DNA of 64,000 nt, from assembly GCF_000526415.1 (NCBI RefSeq), contig NZ_JAGA01000004.1, positions 62,001-126,000 of the forward strand, read 5' to 3'. Position 1 is the first letter of the stretch, and each line of letters begins with the position of its first letter. Origin of the DNA: Kallotenue papyrolyticum (lineage in GTDB: Bacteria; Chloroflexota; Chloroflexia; Chloroflexales; Kallotenuaceae). This document shows, piece by piece, positions 60,631-64,000 of this stretch. The notes beneath the pieces are model-generated. The model searched no databases. It saw only the letters and a program-made list of their open reading frames with translations, and was not told the origin of the DNA. A program made the translations under genes and the position numbers.

Positions 60631-61308
60631 CTACTTGCGGGGGTAGATCACGACGTGGCGGTTCTCGCCCTCGCCGGCGCTTTCGGTATAGACCGTGGCA
60701 TCATCGCGCAGGGCCATGTGAATGATGCGCCGATCGTAGGCCTGCATCGGATCGAGCGACTGCGGCTTGCCTGTGGCGCGCACCTGCTCGGCCACACGCC
60801 GCGCCAGCCCTTCCAGCGACTCCTGGCGGCGCTGGCGGTAGTTGCCGATATCGATCACGAGCTGCGGCCAGCGTCCCAAATGGCGCTGGACGATGGTGTT
60901 GACCAGAAACTGCAACGAGCGCAGGGTCTCGCCGCGCCGCCCGATCAGCAGCCCGACCGTCTCCTCATCCAGGCCCTCAACATAGAGCATGATGCTGTGC
61001 TGCGTTTCGCCGTCGGGCCCGAGCGCGGTGGTGTGCTGCACATTGACGAAGCCATCCACGTCCATATGGCGCAGGATGCCCTCCAGGATGCGCCGCCCTT
61101 CGCGCGCCGCCGCCTCAGGATCGTAGGGCGCACGCCGCGATGACGGTTCGTCGACATCCAGCGTGCTGACGCGCACCAGCGCTTCGTTCTCCTCGTCGCC
61201 GCTCTGCAGGACTTCAATGATCGCTTCGTCTTCATCTACGCCCAACTGTTCCAAGGCCAGGCGCGTCGCCTCGGCGATGGTTCGCGCGCTAATTTCGATG
61301 CTGGGCAT
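60631..61308 (-). CDS. jag: Jag/KhpB RNA-binding protein
   Basis: A 225-residue protein with three parts: N-terminal Jag domain (I-E-I-S-A-R-T-I-A-E-A-T-R-L-A-L), a KH domain with L-L-I-G-R-R-G-E-T-L (GxxG loop, about residue 119) and an R3H domain ending with R-R-I-I-H-M-A-L. KhpB binds RNA, often with KhpA, and affects division and cell size. AGGAG lies before the ATG at 61308. The gene follows yidC as in most bacteria. The linker between Jag and KH is acidic and longer than in short forms. Confidence 0.95.
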   Translation of the reverse strand: MPSIEISARTIAEATRLALEQLGVDEDEAIIEVLQSGDEENEALVRVSTLDVDEPSSRRAPYDPEAAAREGRRILEGILRHMDVDGFVNVQHTTALGPDGETQHSIMLYVEGLDEETVGLLIGRRGETLRSLQFLVNTIVQRHLGRWPQLVIDIGNYRQRRQESLEGLARRVAEQVRATGKPQSLDPMQAYDRRIIHMALRDDATVYTESAGEGENRHVVIYPRK

Positions 61309-61383
61309 ATCGCTCCTCGATCGTCTCTACGTTAACAGCGGATCCCCGCAGGTGCCGCGCCCCTGATGGGATCCGCCATCTCG

Positions 61384-62295
61384 CTAGCGTCGCTGCTTGC
61401 CGGTCTGCCGCTTGACCTCGGCGATGGCCCGCTCGGTCGCGCTGTCGCCGGCGGGCGCGCGCAGTTTGCTAAGCGGCGCCCAGAAGTCCGCCTTCGGCCC
61501 GGCCTCCGCTTCAGGCGCCGCCTCAGCCGTGGCCGGCAGGGGCGTGCTGGGCGTCAAAAAGCCCTTGCGCTCGGGCAGAAACGGGAAGATGTTGGTCAGC
61601 GCACCAAAGCCGGTGACGAAGTATTGCTGGATCACTGCCCACAACGACCCGGCCACCCAGTAGAGCACCGCGCCCTGGTTGAAGGTAAAGCCGATGTAGC
61701 CGAACAGGATCGGCATGAACAGCAGCGCCTGGCTGATCGCCTTCTGCTGCGGATCCTGGATCTTGGGCTGCGCCATCAGCGAGACCATCAACTGCAACAG
61801 TACCGAGAGGACCGGCAGGATCAGGTAGTGCCAACCCTGGAAGCCAGGCTGAAAGCCGGGCAGGTTCTGGGTGAACGCGTTGGCCGGCTGGAAGGTGGCC
61901 AGACCCAGGTTGATCCCCAGAAAGATCTTCTGGTTGATGGCCAGGCTCGTGTCCTGCACGATATGGATCACCGCCTGGTACACTCCCAGGAAAATCGGCA
62001 ACTGGATCAGCAGCGGCAGACAGCTACCGGCAGGATTAACGCGGTACTCACGGTAGAGCTTGGTCATCTCCTCGGCCAGCCGCTGCTGGTCACGGCCATA
62101 CTTGCGCCGCAGCTCGGCCATCAGCGGCTGCAGCTCCTGCATCTTCTTGCTGGACTGCAGCTGTTTGATCGTCAGCGGCAGCATCGCCAGCCGCGTCAGG
62201 ATCGTGAACAGAATAATGGCAATCCCTAGGTTGCCGGTCCAGGCCGTCAGGCTACTTAGCACATAGGCCAGAAAGTCAACAAACGCCGTCCACAT
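61384..62295 (-). CDS. yidC: Membrane protein insertase YidC/Oxa1
   Basis: A 303-residue insertase of the Gram-positive/plastid (Oxa1-like) length, without the large periplasmic domain of the E. coli protein. Five hydrophobic segments. The conserved arginine is in the first one or its edge (F-T-I-L-T-R-L-A-M-L-P-L-T), followed by a basic cytoplasmic loop (Y-G-R-D-Q-Q-R-L-A-E-E-M), C-L-P-L-L-I-Q-L-P-I-F and a Pro/Ala-rich C-terminal tail with K-R-Q-T-G-K-Q-R-R that may touch the ribosome. The ATG at 62295 is chosen over a GTG eight codons up because AGGAG lies between the two. Confidence 0.95.
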   Translation of the reverse strand: MWTAFVDFLAYVLSSLTAWTGNLGIAIILFTILTRLAMLPLTIKQLQSSKKMQELQPLMAELRRKYGRDQQRLAEEMTKLYREYRVNPAGSCLPLLIQLPIFLGVYQAVIHIVQDTSLAINQKIFLGINLGLATFQPANAFTQNLPGFQPGFQGWHYLILPVLSVLLQLMVSLMAQPKIQDPQQKAISQALLFMPILFGYIGFTFNQGAVLYWVAGSLWAVIQQYFVTGFGALTNIFPFLPERKGFLTPSTPLPATAEAAPEAEAGPKADFWAPLSKLRAPAGDSATERAIAEVKRQTGKQRR

Positions 62296-62331
62296 CGAAG
62301 TGTGTTCTCCTTCCACCACCGTTTGATCTGA

Positions 62332-62337
62332 ATTATA
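62332..62337 (-). promoter_or_regulatory. Possible internal -10 for yidC-jag
   Basis: A perfect TATAAT on the minus strand, 37 bases upstream of the yidC ATG. No -35 or TG extension, so use is uncertain. Confidence 0.35.
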
Positions 62338-62381
62338 TGCGCGGTGGCGAGCCCGTGTTGCAGGCGGGTTGGGAGCACGCC

Positions 62382-62594
62382 TCAGGGTACCGGATCATGG
62401 CCGCCCTGCGCCCAGGGATGACAGCGCAGGATCCGGCGCGCCGTCAGGAAGCCTCCCTTGATCAATCCATACCGCTCGATCGCCTCATAGCCATACTGGG
62501 AACAGGTAGGTGTGTAGATGCAGCTTGGCGGAGTGAGCGGTGAGATGAAGCGCTGATAGAAGCGAATCAGACCCAGCGCGATCCACCGGCCCAT
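62382..62594 (-). CDS. yidD: Membrane protein insertion efficiency factor YidD
   Basis: A 70-residue protein with the full family signature: [11 protein letters not shown], then [15 protein letters not shown] and R-I-L-R-C-H-P-W, including the three conserved cysteines. It assists YidC-dependent insertion. AGGAGAGG is placed before the ATG. About half of the gene (62485-62594) overlaps the 3' end of rnpA in another frame. Confidence 0.95.
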   Translation of the reverse strand: MGRWIALGLIRFYQRFISPLTPPSCIYTPTCSQYGYEAIERYGLIKGGFLTARRILRCHPWAQGGHDPVP

Positions 62595-62964
62595 GCGTTA
62601 CCTCTCCTTCGCGTCCACCGCCGGGCGGATCGACCCAGAGACCAGCGCGGCGCAACACCTCGGCAACCGCCTGAAGCAGATCGGAGAAGGACGCGTGCAG
62701 CACCGACGCGCGCACGACAAAGACCAGATCATACCCCGGCGCGATGTGGGGGTACACCAGGCGCACCGCCTCGCGCAGCCGGCGCTTGGCGCGGTTGCGA
62801 TCGTGCGCCTTACCCAGGCGCTTGCCGACCACGAAGCCACAGCGCGTCCGGCCCACGCGGTTGCGCGCGCCGGTCAAAACGAACAACGGGTGCGACCAGG
62901 ACATACCGCCGCGGCGCACCCGCTGAAATTGCTCCGGTCGTTGCAGCCGCTGGCTACGCCGCAT
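62485..62964 (-). CDS. rnpA: Ribonuclease P protein component, C-terminally extended
   Basis: A 159-residue RNase P protein. The core (residues 1 to about 112) has [12 protein letters not shown], the RNR motif [14 protein letters not shown] and the C-terminal helix [12 protein letters not shown]. The usual protein ends about here, but the frame stays open for another 45 residues and reads through the start and first half of yidD in a different frame. Known family members are 115-125 residues. It processes the 5' ends of tRNAs with the RNA subunit. The ATG at 62964 has CAGGATG upstream. Confidence 0.93.
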   Translation of the reverse strand: MRRSQRLQRPEQFQRVRRGGMSWSHPLFVLTGARNRVGRTRCGFVVGKRLGKAHDRNRAKRRLREAVRLVYPHIAPGYDLVFVVRASVLHASFSDLLQAVAEVLRRAGLWVDPPGGGREGEVTHGPVDRAGSDSLLSALHLTAHSAKLHLHTYLFPVWL

Positions 62965-62976
62965 GCTGCATCCTGC

Positions 62977-63150
62977 TTAGCGATGGCCGCGCGGAATGCG
63001 CCGGCGTTCGTCGCTGACCGTCAGCTTCCAGCGGCCCTTGAGCCGACGCGCTTTGAGGACCAGGCGTCCTTTCGCCGTCGCCATGCGCGCCAAAAAGCCG
63101 TGCTTGCGGCGGCGCGGGATCCGCTTCGGCTGCCACGTTCGCTTGGGCAT
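62977..63150 (-). CDS. rpmH: 50S ribosomal protein L34, extended
   Basis: A 57-residue basic protein: [26 protein letters not shown] and [12 protein letters not shown], all L34 marks. Ten more residues after the usual V-S end (D-E-R-R-R-I-P-R and on) make it longer than the common 44-47. The ATG at 63150 is well supported by the family start; its ribosome site is weak. It is the first gene of the rpmH-rnpA-yidD-yidC-jag run. Confidence 0.95.
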   Translation of the reverse strand: MPKRTWQPKRIPRRRKHGFLARMATAKGRLVLKARRLKGRWKLTVSDERRRIPRGHR

Positions 63151-63273
63151 GAGTCTCTTAACCCCCTCAACAAAAAAATAGCGCGGCGGACGGGTGACAC
63201 ACAAAGAGCGTAGAGCTTGCTCCACGCCCCCTCTGCTTCGATCCAATTCGCCGTACGGGCGACGCGCCTCCTT

Positions 63274-63302
63274 ATTATACGGTCTCTGGCAGGCAGCGTC
63301 AA
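63274..63302 (-). promoter_or_regulatory. Promoter of the rpmH operon
   Basis: Minus strand: TTGACG (63297-63302), 17-base spacer, perfect TATAAT (63274-63279). It is near-consensus, as expected for ribosomal protein and RNase P genes. The leader is about 115 bases. Confidence 0.82.
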
Positions 63303-63313
63303 ATGTGCGCGCG

Positions 63314-64000
63314 CTACTCCGGGCCCAGCACGTCGACCAGCGGCGTGGGCGAGACGTCGATCCCGCGCTCGCCGATGGTAAAGGGATGCGGCAGGCGCTC
63401 GTGGTTGCTGAAGCGCATTTTGAGCACCGTGAGCAGGTGGGTGCTGCGGTTGGGCACCAGGCGGTGTTGCAGCAGCAGCAGATTGTCGGCCAGCGCCGTC
63501 AGGTTTTTGGCTGCAAACGAGAGCTCGCGACCGACGATCGGATCGATCTCCTGGGTGATGTAGGAAGTCACGCCATGGTTGCGCAGCAGCGCGATCAACG
63601 CGGCAAAAAAGCTGTGGGCTCGCTTGTGCTCGATCAGCGGCCGCTCGATCTCGTTGAGACCGTCGATCACCAGCCGCCGAATCGGCTGCTCCGTCAACAG
63701 CGCGTCGATCTCCTGGGCCAGGAGATCAGCATTCAGGTCGGTCGCCAGATAGTGGCGCAGCAGCAGGCGCCCATCGTCAAGCGCTGCCTGGATCGGCAGG
63801 CCGAACATGGCACCCTTGGCCGCCAGTTGCTGTGGTGTTTCATGGAAGGTCACAAACAGCGCGTGCTCGCCCCGCGCGATGCCATCCATGACAAAGTGCA
63901 GGCCCAGCAGCGTCTTGCCGACACCATACGCGCCCGCGGCGATCGTTGCGCTGCCAATCGTGCATCCTCCGCCGAGCATCACATCCAGCGCCGCAATGCC
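63314..64000 (-). CDS. KaiC-like RecA-family ATPase, 5' partial at the window edge
   Basis: The frame is open to the right edge ([12 protein letters not shown] is visible), so this is the last domain of a longer or single-domain protein. It has Walker [11 protein letters not shown] near residue 24 of the visible part and Walker [11 protein letters not shown], with [11 protein letters not shown] as in KaiC domains. Such proteins outside cyanobacteria act in signalling with partner kinases. The KaiC phosphorylation Ser-Thr motif is not evident. Its stop lies just upstream of the rpmH promoter. Confidence 0.82.
   Translation of the reverse strand, partial: GIAALDVMLGGGCTIGSATIAAGAYGVGKTLLGLHFVMDGIARGEHALFVTFHETPQQLAAKGAMFGLPIQAALDDGRLLLRHYLATDLNADLLAQEIDALLTEQPIRRLVIDGLNEIERPLIEHKRAHSFFAALIALLRNHGVTSYITQEIDPIVGRELSFAAKNLTALADNLLLLQHRLVPNRSTHLLTVLKMRFSNHERLPHPFTIGERGIDVSPTPLVDVLGPE

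Overview
The window is about 64 kb of G+C-rich bacterial chromosome, densely packed on both strands. It contains no tRNA or rRNA genes that I could find and no insertion sequence, prophage or CRISPR array. Gene content points to Chloroflexota, probably class Chloroflexia: a bactofilin, an SH3/NlpC cell-wall hydrolase, an rpmH-rnpA-yidD-yidC-jag cluster with an extended L34, a GH57-like protein and palindromic intergenic repeats. The phylum call is an inference from content and style, not from a marker-gene search.

Layout. 1-7.65 kb: a partial membrane protein, then a six-gene minus-strand operon encoding a complex I / group 4 hydrogenase-like membrane complex whose metal-binding cysteines are incomplete. 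7.8-10 kb: a lipid kinase and an MFS transporter. 10-16.2 kb: five glycosyltransferases with a small transaldolase between them, a probable surface-glycan locus. 16.5-25 kb: GAPDH, a CvpA-like protein, Mfd, a sugar-1-phosphate nucleotidylyltransferase and an SH3/NlpC hydrolase. 25.2-30.4 kb: a patatin, ribosomal protein L9, replicative helicase DnaB, a DnaD-like protein and an unusual helicase-loader-like protein with two AAA+ domains. 30.4-38.8 kb: small regulators, a metallophosphatase, bactofilin, peroxiredoxin plus photolyase, 1-pyrroline-5-carboxylate dehydrogenase and an MFS transporter. 38.8-51.3 kb: TypA, a purine permease, DoxX, PRC-barrel and zinc-ribbon proteins, a GH57-like protein lacking its expected nucleophile, FtsW/RodA, two PhoU proteins and RecG.

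51.4-61.3 kb: a lone phage-antirepressor-type protein, nicotinate phosphoribosyltransferase, a phospholipase D-type synthase, a 0.5 kb block of palindromic repeats, AspRS, and a minus-strand operon of an NrtR-type regulator, a macrodomain protein and a nicotinamidase-like hydrolase, with a clear operator just below its promoter. A PfkB kinase and Jag follow. 61.4-64 kb: yidC, yidD, rnpA and rpmH, and a KaiC-like ATPase cut by the window end. dnaA is not next to rpmH.

The strongest leads are the dnaB / DnaD-like / double-AAA+ cassette (possible helicase loading), the metal-ligand-deficient hydrogenase-related complex, the NrtR operon (which could link ADP-ribose sensing to disposal of sirtuin-type products), the repeat block whose two hairpin types show compensatory stem changes, and a recurrent extended -10 promoter of form TGn-TAnnnT.
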